Both the position numbers and the translations under genes were made by a program. Positions 37,602 to 45,210 of a DNA stretch of 64,000 nucleotides are shown piece by piece. Numbering within the stretch: the first letter of the stretch is position 1; every line of letters starts with the position of its first letter. The notes beneath the pieces were generated by a model, which had not been told where the DNA came from, did not search any database, and saw only the letters and a list, made by a program, of their open reading frames with translations. Source of the stretch: Neoroseomonas eburnea (GTDB lineage: Bacteria > Pseudomonadota > Alphaproteobacteria > Acetobacterales > Acetobacteraceae); assembly GCF_018129005.1 (NCBI RefSeq), contig NZ_JAAEDL010000001.1, positions 433,884-497,883 of the forward strand. The letters are read 5' to 3'.

Positions 37602-38372
37602 TCAGCCGATCGGGTCGAAGCGCATGCGCTCGCCCGTCAGCCGCACCTGCACAGCCTTGCCGATCGGTGCCCCCGTCAGCCCTTCCCGCACCGCGTAGTA
37701 GCCGGCGATGGAGATCAGCTCGGGGTCGAAATTCAGTGCGAAGATCCGCGCCTCGGCATTGGCGCCCCCGCCTGCGATGGCGCGCCCGCGCAGCGCGCCG
37801 TAGACGTGGATGTTGCCGTCCGCGATGACCTCGGCCCCGGCATTGACGGTGGAGGTGACAACCAGGTCGCCGCCCTGCGCCCAGACGCGCTGGCCGGCGC
37901 GGACCGGCTGCTCGACGATCATGGTCGGGCGCGCCATGCCCTCGGGCGGCGGTGGGGCCGGCGGCGGCGCGGCGGGTTCGGCCGGCGCGGCGGCGGCCGG
38001 CTCGGGGGCGCTCTCCTCGGTTTCCTTGCCGCCGGCGCTGCGGATCGGCGGCAGGCCGAAGGCCATCGCCGCATTGCGCAGTTCCGGCGTGCCGCCCGTG
38101 GTGCCGATCGGCACGATCGAGAGCTCGCGCAGCCCGTCGATCAGCCCGCGGAAATCGACCGCATTGGCCGGCACGTCGAGGTCGCCGAGGCCGAGCACCA
38201 CCGGCGCGAAGCGCAGGAAGCCAGGGGCGCGGCGGAACTGGTCGCCGATCGCCGGCACCACGGCTTCCGGACGCGGATCGAGCAGGCGCAGGACGAGCAG
38301 GTTGAAGTTCGCGCCACGCAGGCGGAACGGCTCCAGGCGGGGCGACGTTTCGGGCCGAGGCGCGGCGGACAT
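37602..38372 (-). CDS. minC: septum site-determining protein MinC
   Basis: A 256-residue FtsZ-polymer inhibitor. The N-terminal domain (FRLRGANFNLLVLRLLDP to about residue 115) is followed by an unusually long Ala/Pro/Glu-rich linker around residues 125-155, then the beta-helix C-terminal domain with GQRVWAQGGDLVVTSTVNAG and ADGNIHVYGALRGRAIAGG that dimerises and binds MinD. ATG 38372 follows GGGAG. It is the first gene of minCDE. Confidence 0.95.
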   Translation of the reverse strand: MSAAPRPETSPRLEPFRLRGANFNLLVLRLLDPRPEAVVPAIGDQFRRAPGFLRFAPVVLGLGDLDVPANAVDFRGLIDGLRELSIVPIGTTGGTPELRNAAMAFGLPPIRSAGGKETEESAPEPAAAAPAEPAAPPPAPPPPEGMARPTMIVEQPVRAGQRVWAQGGDLVVTSTVNAGAEVIADGNIHVYGALRGRAIAGGGANAEARIFALNFDPELISIAGYYAVREGLTGAPIGKAVQVRLTGERMRFDPIG

Positions 38373-38442
38373 GGGTCTCCCGATGGGGTTCGTCTGGGGG
38401 CGGAACCATACGGATTGTGTCCGAAGGCGACGCTGTACACCA

Positions 38443-38471
38443 GATATAGCGTTGCGGTCAGCCTCGGCGAA
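38443..38471 (-). promoter_or_regulatory. candidate minCDE promoter
   Basis: On the minus strand TTCGCC (38471-38466) and TATATC (38448-38443) are spaced by 17 bases and lie about 70 bases before the minC start. The -10 box is good, the -35 box is weak. The assignment rests on spacing and position only. Confidence 0.35.
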
Positions 38472-38608
38472 GGGCGCCGGACGGCGACCCTGTCGGGGCA
38501 AGGCCTTATGGCGCGAAGTTCGCAGATGACGCCAGGGGCGAATCGGGGGGCCTTTGCGGTGCGGCATCCGGTTGCGCAGGATGCGCATCCGTCCCGGAGG
38601 CCCGCGCC

Positions 38609-39514
38609 TTGCAGCCCATCACCCTCAACGAGCCCTTCCGCGCCGTCTTCTACGCCCCCTTCTACGTCGCCGAGGCGCGCGGCCTGTTCGCCGCCCAGGG
38701 GGTGGAGGTGCGGCGCGACACCGCGGGCGATCCCTCGAAGGCGGCGGAGAACCTGCTCGCCGGCCGCGCCGACATCGCCTGGTCGGGCCCGATGCGGCCG
38801 ATGATGCTGCGCGACCGGGATCCCTCCTGCCCGCTGCGCTCCTTCTGCGCGGTGGTGATGAAGGACCCCTTCCTGCTGGTCGGGCGCGGGCCGAACCCGG
38901 GCTTCACGCTCGCGGACCTGTCGCGGCTGCGCTTCGGGGCGGTCACCGAGGTCCCCACCCCCTGGTGGTGCCTGCAGGACGACCTGCGGCGGGCGGGCAT
39001 CGACCCCGCCACGCTGAACCTCGCGCCGGGCAGGCCGATGGCCGAGAACGCCGCGGCGGTCGCCGCCGGCACGCTGGATGTCGCCCAGGTCTTCGAACCG
39101 CATGCCGCGCTGCTGGAAGCAAAGGGCGGCGCGGTCTGGCACCGTGCGGCGGATCGCGGGCCGTCCGCCTACACCGCCTTCTACGCGACCGAGCAGCGCA
39201 TCGCCGAACGCAGCACCGAATTCGAGGCGATGATCCGCGCCATGGCCGAGGCGCTCGCCTGGATCGTCCAGGCGCTGCCGGAGGAGATCGCCGCCGCCAT
39301 CGCCCCGTCTTTCCCCGACGTCCCGCGCGCGGCGCTGACGACCGCCCTCGCCCGCTACCAGGCGCTGGAGCTGTGGTCCCCGACGCCGCATTTCCCGCGC
39401 GCCGCCTTCGAACAGTTGCGCGGCGCGATGACGACCGCGGGCATCCTCAAGGGCGTGCCGGATTTCGACACCTGCGTGGACGAGGCCATCGTCGCCCGCG
39501 CCCTCGGAGCCTGA
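38609..39514 (+). CDS. ABC transporter substrate-binding protein, NMT1/THI5-like
   Basis: A 301-residue two-lobe binding protein with ITLNEPFRAVFYAPFYVAEARGLFAAQG, GDPSKAAENLLAGRADIAWSGP and RFGAVTEVPTPWWCLQDDLRRAG, as in SsuA/ThiY-type proteins that bind pyrimidines, sulfonates or nitrate-like solutes. No signal peptide is evident, so it may stay in the cytoplasm or need a start further upstream. The start is TTG 38609, with CGGAGG eight bases before it. The thioesterase gene follows after 2 bp. No permease or ATPase gene is adjacent. Confidence 0.8.
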   Translation: MQPITLNEPFRAVFYAPFYVAEARGLFAAQGVEVRRDTAGDPSKAAENLLAGRADIAWSGPMRPMMLRDRDPSCPLRSFCAVVMKDPFLLVGRGPNPGFTLADLSRLRFGAVTEVPTPWWCLQDDLRRAGIDPATLNLAPGRPMAENAAAVAAGTLDVAQVFEPHAALLEAKGGAVWHRAADRGPSAYTAFYATEQRIAERSTEFEAMIRAMAEALAWIVQALPEEIAAAIAPSFPDVPRAALTTALARYQALELWSPTPHFPRAAFEQLRGAMTTAGILKGVPDFDTCVDEAIVARALGA

Positions 39515-39516
39515 AG

Positions 39517-39963
39517 ATGACCAAGACCCGCGGCACCCGCGCCGATTACCGCTTCTTCCTGCCGATCCCGACGCGCTGGATGGACAACGACGTCTACGGC
39601 CACGTCAACAACGTCACCTACTACTCCTGGTTCGACACGGTGGTGGCGCGCTTCCTCACCGACTGCGGCTTCCTCCACATCCCGACCGCGCAGGTGATCG
39701 GCCTGGTGGTGGAGACGCAATGCCGCTACTTCGCGCCCATCGCCTTCCCCGACGAGGTGACGGCCGGGCTGCGCTGCGGCCGCGCGGGCAATACCTCGGT
39801 GCGCTACGAGATCGGCATCTTCCGCGCCGAGGAGGACATCGCGAGCGCCGAGGGCCATTTCGTCCATGTCTATGTGGACCGCGCCACGCAGAAGGCACCG
39901 ACGCCATTGCCGCCGCCGCTGCGCGAGGCGCTCGCCGGCATCACCCTGCCCGCCGACGACTGA
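39517..39963 (+). CDS. acyl-CoA thioesterase, 4HBT/YbgC hot-dog fold
   Basis: A 148-residue hot-dog fold protein with the catalytic segment RWMDNDVYGHVNNVTYYSWFDT, where Asp and the adjacent NDVYGHVNN are diagnostic for the 4-hydroxybenzoyl-CoA thioesterase/YbgC group. It hydrolyses short or aromatic acyl-CoAs. It starts 2 bp after the binding-protein stop and is probably cotranscribed with it. The acyl group is unknown. Confidence 0.87.
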   Translation: MTKTRGTRADYRFFLPIPTRWMDNDVYGHVNNVTYYSWFDTVVARFLTDCGFLHIPTAQVIGLVVETQCRYFAPIAFPDEVTAGLRCGRAGNTSVRYEIGIFRAEEDIASAEGHFVHVYVDRATQKAPTPLPPPLREALAGITLPADD

Positions 39964-39967
39964 GCGC

Positions 39968-39988
39968 GGCTTGCGCGTTCAAGGCGCC
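39968..39988 (+). repeat. single degenerate copy of the 27-bp hairpin repeat
   Basis: The stretch GGCTTGCGCGTTCAAGGCGCC, just after the thioesterase stop, differs from the 10701 unit at only a few positions. Its arms GGCGCC-like and GCGCG still allow a short stem. Confidence 0.4.
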
Positions 39989-40024
39989 GGGGCGATCTAG
40001 GCGGCATCCCAGGGGAGACGATCC

Positions 40025-40996
40025 ATGAGCCAAGCCACCACGCCGCTGAAGCGGCTCGCCATACTCGACGACTACCAGGGCGTGGCGCTGTCGCTCGGCC
40101 CCTGGGACAGGCTGCAGGGCATCGAGATCACGGTCTTCCGCGATACCGTCACCGACCGCGACGCGCTGGCGCGGCGCCTCGCCCCCTTCGACGCCATCCT
40201 GGCGATGCGCGAGCGAACCCCCTTCCCGCGCGCGCTGATCGAGCGCCTGCCGAACCTCCGCCTGCTGATCACCACGGCGGCGCGCAACCGGTCGATCGAC
40301 GCCGCCGCCTGCGCCGAGAAGGGCATCGTCTTCTGCGGCACCCCCTCCTTCGGCGATCCGACGGTGGACATCGCCTGGGGGCTGATCATCGGGCTGATGC
40401 GCGACCTGCCGCGCCAGGTGATGTCGCTGCGCGGCGGCGGCTGGCAGACCTCGGTGGGCCACGGCCTGGAAGGGCGGACGCTCGGCGTCATCGGCCTCGG
40501 CAAGCTCGGCGCCCGGGTGGCGAAGGTCGGCCAGGCCTTCGGCATGAAGACCATCGCCTGGAGCCAGAACCTGACCGAGGAGCGCGCGGCCGAGATCGGC
40601 GCGACCCGCGTCGACAAGGCGACGCTGCTCGCGGAGGCCGATGTCGTCACGCTGCACCTGATCCTCTCGGACCGTTCGCGCGGCACCCTCGGCGCCGAGG
40701 ATCTCGCGCGCATGAAGCCGACCGCCTATGTCGTGAACACCTCGCGCGGGCCGCTGATCGACCAGGACGCGCTGATCGCCGCGCTGAAGGCGGGGACCAT
40801 CGCCGGCGCCGGCCTCGACGTCTTCGACACCGAGCCGCTGCCGCCGGGCCATCCGCTGCTCTCGGCCCCCAATACGCTGCTGACGCCGCATCTCGGCTAT
40901 GTCACGCAGCAGAACTACCGCGCCTACTACCAGGGCGCCGTGGATGCGATCGAGGCTTTCAACGCAGGTGCGCCGGTCCGGGTGATCGCGCCATGA
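40025..40996 (+). CDS. D-2-hydroxyacid dehydrogenase family protein
   Basis: A 323-residue NAD(P)-dependent D-isomer dehydrogenase. It has the Rossmann motif LGVIGLGKLGARVAKVGQAF, the catalytic Arg in VVNTSRGPLIDQDALI, the Glu in LDVFDTEPLPPGHPL and the His in LLTPHLGYVT. Such enzymes interconvert 2-hydroxy and 2-keto acids (phosphoglycerate, glyoxylate, lactate types). GGGGAG precedes ATG 40025, and the stop overlaps the following hydrolase start (ATGA). Confidence 0.9.
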   Translation: MSQATTPLKRLAILDDYQGVALSLGPWDRLQGIEITVFRDTVTDRDALARRLAPFDAILAMRERTPFPRALIERLPNLRLLITTAARNRSIDAAACAEKGIVFCGTPSFGDPTVDIAWGLIIGLMRDLPRQVMSLRGGGWQTSVGHGLEGRTLGVIGLGKLGARVAKVGQAFGMKTIAWSQNLTEERAAEIGATRVDKATLLAEADVVTLHLILSDRSRGTLGAEDLARMKPTAYVVNTSRGPLIDQDALIAALKAGTIAGAGLDVFDTEPLPPGHPLLSAPNTLLTPHLGYVTQQNYRAYYQGAVDAIEAFNAGAPVRVIAP

Positions 40997-41832
40997 CCTC
41001 TGCCTATCCGCTCGCCGAAGGCTGGGCCTCCTGGCCGCAGAAGGCGCGGGACGACGCCTACGACAACACCGGCATGGTGCCGGACAGCGCCGGGCAGATC
41101 GCCGCGCGCAACGCCGCCTCGGTGCCGTTCCGCGCCGCGCATGGCGGGCATCTCGACCTGCCCTACGGCGAGGCCGAACGCGAGAAATGGGACCTCTACC
41201 CCGGCCGCGACCCCGCCGCGCCCTGCCTGGTCTTCATCCACGGCGGCTACTGGCAGCGCAACCGGCGGGAGGATTTCGCCCGCCTCGCCGAAGGCGCGCT
41301 CGCCATGGGCTGGTCGGTCGCCATGCCGGGCTACACGCTGGCGCCCGAGGCGTCGCTTGCCGCCATCTGCCGGCAGATCTCCCGCGCGCTCGACTGGCTG
41401 GCGGCCAACGGCGCCACGCACGGCATCGCCGGGCCGCTCGTCGCCTCCGGCTGGTCCGCCGGCGGGCACCTCGCCGCGCTGGCCGCCGAGCATCCGGCGG
41501 TGACCGCGGCGCTCGCCATCTCGGGCATCCACGAGCTGGCGCCCATCCGCGACACCTTCCTCGACGAGAAGCTCCGCCTGACCGAAGCCGAGATCGCCAA
41601 CCTCTCGCCGATCCGCCGGCCGATCGTGCAGAAGCCGATCGCGGTCGCCTACGGCGCGGCGGAACTGCCGGAGCTGCGCCGCCAGTCCCGCGTCTTCCAC
41701 CGCGTGCGGGCGGAGGCGCAGGCGCCGGGTCCGCTCATTCCCATCCCCGGCGCCGACCATTTCCGCGTGCTCGAGTCGCTGTGGACGCCCGGCGGCGTGC
41801 TGCTGCGCGCCGCGGCGGAGCTGCTGCGATGA
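40993..41832 (+). CDS. alpha/beta hydrolase, kynurenine-formamidase-like
   Basis: A 279-residue alpha/beta hydrolase. The oxyanion motif HGGYW is at residues 83-87, the nucleophile elbow GWSAGG has Ser155, and His256 in PGADHF closes the triad; a catalytic Asp is expected around VAYGAAELPE. The HGGYW form is typical of arylformamidases and carboxylesterases. It overlaps the dehydrogenase and MOSC genes by four bases on each side, so it is part of a three-gene operon. Substrate unproven. Confidence 0.85.
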   Translation: MTSAYPLAEGWASWPQKARDDAYDNTGMVPDSAGQIAARNAASVPFRAAHGGHLDLPYGEAEREKWDLYPGRDPAAPCLVFIHGGYWQRNRREDFARLAEGALAMGWSVAMPGYTLAPEASLAAICRQISRALDWLAANGATHGIAGPLVASGWSAGGHLAALAAEHPAVTAALAISGIHELAPIRDTFLDEKLRLTEAEIANLSPIRRPIVQKPIAVAYGAAELPELRRQSRVFHRVRAEAQAPGPLIPIPGADHFRVLESLWTPGGVLLRAAAELLR

Positions 41833-42302
41833 GCTTCGACTTCACCGGCGTGCTGGTGGCCATCCACATCGCGCCGGAGGCCTCGGCGCCGATGGTGGAG
41901 CTCGGCGCAGCGCGGCTGATCGCAGGCGTCGGCATCGACGGCGACCGCTACGCCACCGGCCGCGGCACCTACAGCCACAAGCCCCATGCCGACCGCCAGG
42001 TGACGCTGATCGAGGCGGAGACGCTCGAGGCCCTGCGCCGCGACCACGGCATCGACCTGCCGCCGCACGAGACGCGGCGCAACCTGACGGTCGCCGGCGT
42101 GCCGCTGAACCACCTGGTCGGGCGGGACTTCCGCGTCGGCGAGGTGGTACTCCATGGCGGCCGGCTCAACGTGCCCTGCCAGTATCTCGAGGACCTCCTG
42201 GGCAAGAAGGTGTTCAAGCCGCTGATCAACCGCAGCGGGCTGAACTGCATGATCGTGAGGGGCGGCACCCTCCGCCCCGGGGAGGCCATTCGCCCCCTAT
42301 GA
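41829..42302 (+). CDS. MOSC domain protein
   Basis: A 157-residue MOSC (molybdenum cofactor sulfurase C-terminal) domain protein. It shows GIDGDRYATGRGTYS, QVTLIEAETLEAL, TRRNLTVAGVPLNHLVG, and the conserved cysteine in RLNVPCQYLE that is thought to carry sulfur or bind a metal-sulfur ligand. Stand-alone MOSC proteins deliver sulfur or reduce N-hydroxylated compounds with Moco. Its TGA stop is the first triplet of a repeat element. Confidence 0.87.
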   Translation: MSFDFTGVLVAIHIAPEASAPMVELGAARLIAGVGIDGDRYATGRGTYSHKPHADRQVTLIEAETLEALRRDHGIDLPPHETRRNLTVAGVPLNHLVGRDFRVGEVVLHGGRLNVPCQYLEDLLGKKVFKPLINRSGLNCMIVRGGTLRPGEAIRPL

Positions 42303-42352
42303 TGCCGCCGAGCCTTGCCGATGACGGGCCATCGGGGGCCCGGCGGTATCGC
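42300..42352 (+). repeat. palindromic element starting at the MOSC stop codon
   Basis: The sequence begins TGATGCCGCCGAGCCTTGCC and ends GGCCCGGCGGTATC, giving inverted arms GATGCCGCCG / CGGCGGTATC. The first 20 bases match the long dyad near 12151-12205 in inverted orientation. The TGA is the stop codon of the MOSC gene. Its TGATGCC end also matches the ends of the elements at 30729-30882 and 50101-50253. Confidence 0.7.
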
Positions 42353-42500
42353 CGCGCGGGGCTGGCGGTGCGGCCACGCGCACGACAAGGATCCTCCTGC
42401 CGAGGTGGCCGAATGGCAGACCGGCACGCTGTGGCGAAGGTCGGATGCGGGCCGGTGCCGGACCCGCAAACGCGCCGCGAGGCGCGCTTCCAAACGGCAC

Positions 42501-44516
42501 TCAGGACAGCCCCGCCTTCCTCAGGCCGGTGAGGTAGTGGTCGAGATCGACGGCCGGCTGGAACGGCGCGCGCTCGCGCGCCTTGGCCAGGCTGAAGTCG
42601 GGCTCCATCGCGGTCAGCCGTCCCCTCACCTCCGCCGCCTGGTCGCGGCGGCCGAGATGCCCGAGCGCCGAGAGCCAGATCTTGTACGGGAAGGTGAAGT
42701 CGGTGTGCAGCGCCGTCACCTGGCGGGCGGCGGCATCGACCTCCTCGTGCCGGCGCAGCAGCAGCAGCGGCACCAGCCTCGCGGCGTCGAAGAAGAAGGC
42801 GTGCGGATGCAGCGGCGCCAGGCGCTTGTAGCGCTCCCACCGCTTCAGCGCCTCGACGTGATCGCCCCGGTAGGACAGGGTCAGCGCCGAGAAGACCCAG
42901 GCCATGGGCAGGTTCGGGTTCAGCGCGATGGCCCGCTCATAGAGCGAGACCGCCTCGTCCACGCGATGGTGCAGGAAGGCGCGCACATGGCCGAGGATGG
43001 CCAGCGCCTGGGCATCCGAGGGATCGAGCGTCACGGCGCGGGACGCCAGCGCCTCGCTCTTCGCCAGCACCTCCTCGCTGTTCTGCGCCCAGCCCTGCCC
43101 GACGAGGAACAGGTGCCAGTAGGCGTGCCACGCGAAGGCCGGCGCATAGTCGGGTTCGAGCCGCGTCGCCTCCGCCAGCATGCTGCCGGCGAGTTCATAG
43201 GACTCCCGGTCGAGCCGATAGATCGCGGGGATCGCCCGCAGCAGCAGGTCATAGGCGGTGGCATGGACCGGCGGCCGCGCCGCGGCGCGGTTGGCTTCGA
43301 TCAGCAGGATCTCGGGGTCGATCCGGGCCACCACCTCGGCGGCGATCTCATCCTGAAGGGTCAGCAGATCGCCGGCGTCTCGGTCGAAACGCTCGGCCCA
43401 GGCGACGGATTCGGGCGGGCGGTGGTCGGTCAGCCGCAGGGTCACGCGCACGCGGTCGCCGGCGCGCTGCACGGTGCCGGACAGGCTGAAGTCGAGCTCG
43501 AGGCTCTGCCCCCCGCCCTCCTTCCGGGCCGCCGCGGCAATCGAGGAACTGTCGACCAGGACCAGCCACCGGAAACGTGCCAGCGCCGCCGTGATCTCGC
43601 CGGCGAGGCCGACCGAGACCTCCGCATCCGGCTCTCCGCCCAGGACACGGAAGGGCATCACGCCGAGCCGGGCGCCGCGCGCCGCAGTGCGCGGCGGCGG
43701 CACCAGTTGCGGGGTCGCGACCTCGCCGCGCAGCGATTCGGCCAGCGCGGCGGTTTCGGGCGAAGGCGCGCTGCGGAAGCGCTCGGCGAAGATGCGCCGG
43801 CAGTCCTCCCATGCGGCGAAGGCGGCGCCGCGGTCGCCGCGCTCGGCCTCGGCCCGGATCAGGATGCGCCAGACCGGTTCCTGCGCGGCGTCGATGGCGA
43901 GCACCCGCCGCGCTTCCAGCGCCCGGGCCTCGGCACTGGTCGCCGCGGCAAGGCGGGAGGTGGCGGCATCGAGAGCCATGTCGCGCAGCCGCCGGCGCTG
44001 GTCGACAAGCCAAATGTCGAAGGCCGCATCGAGCCCATCGAGGTCCGACAGCAGCTCGGCCTGGAGCAGGTTCAGCGCTTCGGGCCGATCCCGCGCCATC
44101 AGCGGCAATTCGCGCGCATCCGCCCAGACGCCATCGAGGTTAAGGGTAACCGTTTCCCGCGTCGGGACCAGCAGCCCCCGTCCCCAGGAGCCAAGTGATT
44201 CCTGCAATTCGTGCAGAGCCTGGCGGAGCGATCCGCGCGCCTGCTCTTCCCCTCTGCGGCTCCAGAGAAGGTCGGCGAGCCTCTGGCGGGAAACCAGTGC
44301 GGGCGATTCCAACACGAGAATGGCAAAAATGGCACGCGTCTTACGTGATCTGGGTAACAGCGGCTCGTCCGTGACTGAGCGCACATCCATGCGGCCGAGC
44401 ATCGTGATGCGCAGGCGAGTCGTAGGCGCGGCGCCCAGGATTCCCAGGTCGACAAGCCCCTCGGTCGAAGGTCTGTCGTCCTGTCCGGTGCGGACGATGA
44501 GGTCTGACATGCTCAC
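42501..44516 (-). CDS. large BTAD/TPR transcriptional regulator (SARP-like)
   Basis: A 671-residue soluble regulator. Residues about 33-115 form a winged-helix DNA-binding domain (TRLRITMLGRMDVRS, SRKTRAIFAILVLESP, SRQRLADLLWSRRGEEQARGS), about 120-260 the bacterial transcriptional activation domain, about 275-410 a TolB/FlgO-like domain (LGVMPFRVLGG, LAGEITAALARFRWLVLVDSSS, SLSGTVQRAGDRVRVTLRLTD), and the rest TPR-type repeats. It has no transmembrane segment and no ATPase domain. It is divergent from the repeat-peptide gene across an AT-rich gap, so it is the natural candidate to control that cluster (inference). Confidence 0.85.
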   Translation of the reverse strand: MSMSDLIVRTGQDDRPSTEGLVDLGILGAAPTTRLRITMLGRMDVRSVTDEPLLPRSRKTRAIFAILVLESPALVSRQRLADLLWSRRGEEQARGSLRQALHELQESLGSWGRGLLVPTRETVTLNLDGVWADARELPLMARDRPEALNLLQAELLSDLDGLDAAFDIWLVDQRRRLRDMALDAATSRLAAATSAEARALEARRVLAIDAAQEPVWRILIRAEAERGDRGAAFAAWEDCRRIFAERFRSAPSPETAALAESLRGEVATPQLVPPPRTAARGARLGVMPFRVLGGEPDAEVSVGLAGEITAALARFRWLVLVDSSSIAAAARKEGGGQSLELDFSLSGTVQRAGDRVRVTLRLTDHRPPESVAWAERFDRDAGDLLTLQDEIAAEVVARIDPEILLIEANRAAARPPVHATAYDLLLRAIPAIYRLDRESYELAGSMLAEATRLEPDYAPAFAWHAYWHLFLVGQGWAQNSEEVLAKSEALASRAVTLDPSDAQALAILGHVRAFLHHRVDEAVSLYERAIALNPNLPMAWVFSALTLSYRGDHVEALKRWERYKRLAPLHPHAFFFDAARLVPLLLLRRHEEVDAAARQVTALHTDFTFPYKIWLSALGHLGRRDQAAEVRGRLTAMEPDFSLAKARERAPFQPAVDLDHYLTGLRKAGLS

Positions 44517-44945
44517 GTCCTCATAACGCGTTGGGCCGGCTTCACCAAACCCATGCCGAAAGATGGTCGCCTCCCCCGGAGCGCACGGGCGGCATGAAGG
44601 AATCCTTTACGCTTTTCGATTCGCCATCGATGTGAAACAATACACGCAGAGCGTGCATAACGTATGCCGCGATCAACCCTCGGCGGTATTAACCAAATGG
44701 TTGTATCCACCTCCGTTATTTTCGCGTTATAGACGTCACATCCGCATGAATCTAGCGTTCAACTGAGTCATGTTGCTGGTCTTTAGGCGTCCCGCTGGAT
44801 TGGCCTCCTGATCGTATTCCTATTGTAGATAGTACTAGGAATTTATATTGCATCAAGTAGGATTGTTTGCTTGCTCTGGGCGTTTCGCTTGGCCATGGTC
44901 GGGCCACTGGCTGCTCGCCAGCGACCTACAGCCTGGAGAAAGCAA
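44517..44945. promoter_or_regulatory. AT-rich divergent control region
   Basis: This 429-bp gap holds no gene and is visibly richer in A and T than any other part of the window, mainly 44600-44870. An inverted repeat ATTCCTA (44816-44822) / TAGGAAT (44836-44842) flanks a 13-base spacer and looks like an operator. TATATT at 44844-44849 directly after it could be a -10 box for the peptide gene, about 100 bases before its start. The regulator's promoter must also lie here. Confidence 0.5.
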
Positions 44946-45131
44946 GTGACCAAATTCCTCCCCTCCGTCGCCGATAAGGCCACCGTCCGCATCGGCGCCG
45001 GCGTCCGCACCCCGAAGGCCTCCGTCGCCGACCACGGCACCGTCCGCACCGGCGCCGGCGTCCGCACCCCGAAGGCCTCCGTCGCCGACAAGGGCACCGT
45101 CCGCATCGGCGCCGGCGTCCGCCGCGCCTGA
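44946..45131 (+). CDS. 61-residue repeat peptide, possible secreted or precursor peptide
   Basis: The reading frame encodes a short leader (MTKFLP) and three near-identical 19-residue repeats of the pattern PKASVADxGTVRxGAGVRT, ending in GAGVRRA. It is basic and has no Cys, Trp or Tyr. The GTG at 44946 is chosen because GGAG lies eight bases upstream; longer TTG/ATG starts at 44871 and 44895 lack a ribosome-binding site. The frame is kept open across all repeats, and third-position changes occur between copies. I know no family for it. A strong hairpin and a DUF6065-like gene follow. Confidence 0.6.
   Translation: MTKFLPSVADKATVRIGAGVRTPKASVADHGTVRTGAGVRTPKASVADKGTVRIGAGVRRA
44961..45122 (+). 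repeat. 57-bp tandem repeat inside the peptide gene
   Basis: Copy starts are about 44961 (truncated at its 5' end), 45012 and 45069. The copies differ at a few positions, for example GATAAGGCC, GACCACGGC and GACAAGGGC at the same place. The unit length is a multiple of three, so the reading frame is preserved. Confidence 0.9.
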
Positions 45132-45142
45132 TCCTCGGGGCA

Positions 45143-45166
45143 GGGGGACCCCTGAGAGGGTCCCCC
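45143..45166 (+). terminator. strong hairpin between the peptide and DUF6065-like genes
   Basis: GGGGGACCC (45143-45151) pairs perfectly with GGGTCCCCC (45158-45166) across CTGAGA. It begins 11 bases after the peptide stop codon. There is no T run, so it may be an attenuator or mRNA stabiliser that makes the short gene more abundant than the downstream one. Confidence 0.6.
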
Positions 45167-45210
45167 GCCCTGTCGCGTGAAGCCCCTCCTACCCATCAGG
45201 ACGCCTCGCC

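Noticed and set aside
44843..45196. A 117-codon minus-strand frame antisense to the repeat peptide.
   Set aside because: It also contains the repeats, but has no ribosome-binding site near its start and would begin beyond the hairpin; the plus-strand frame has GGAG before its start.
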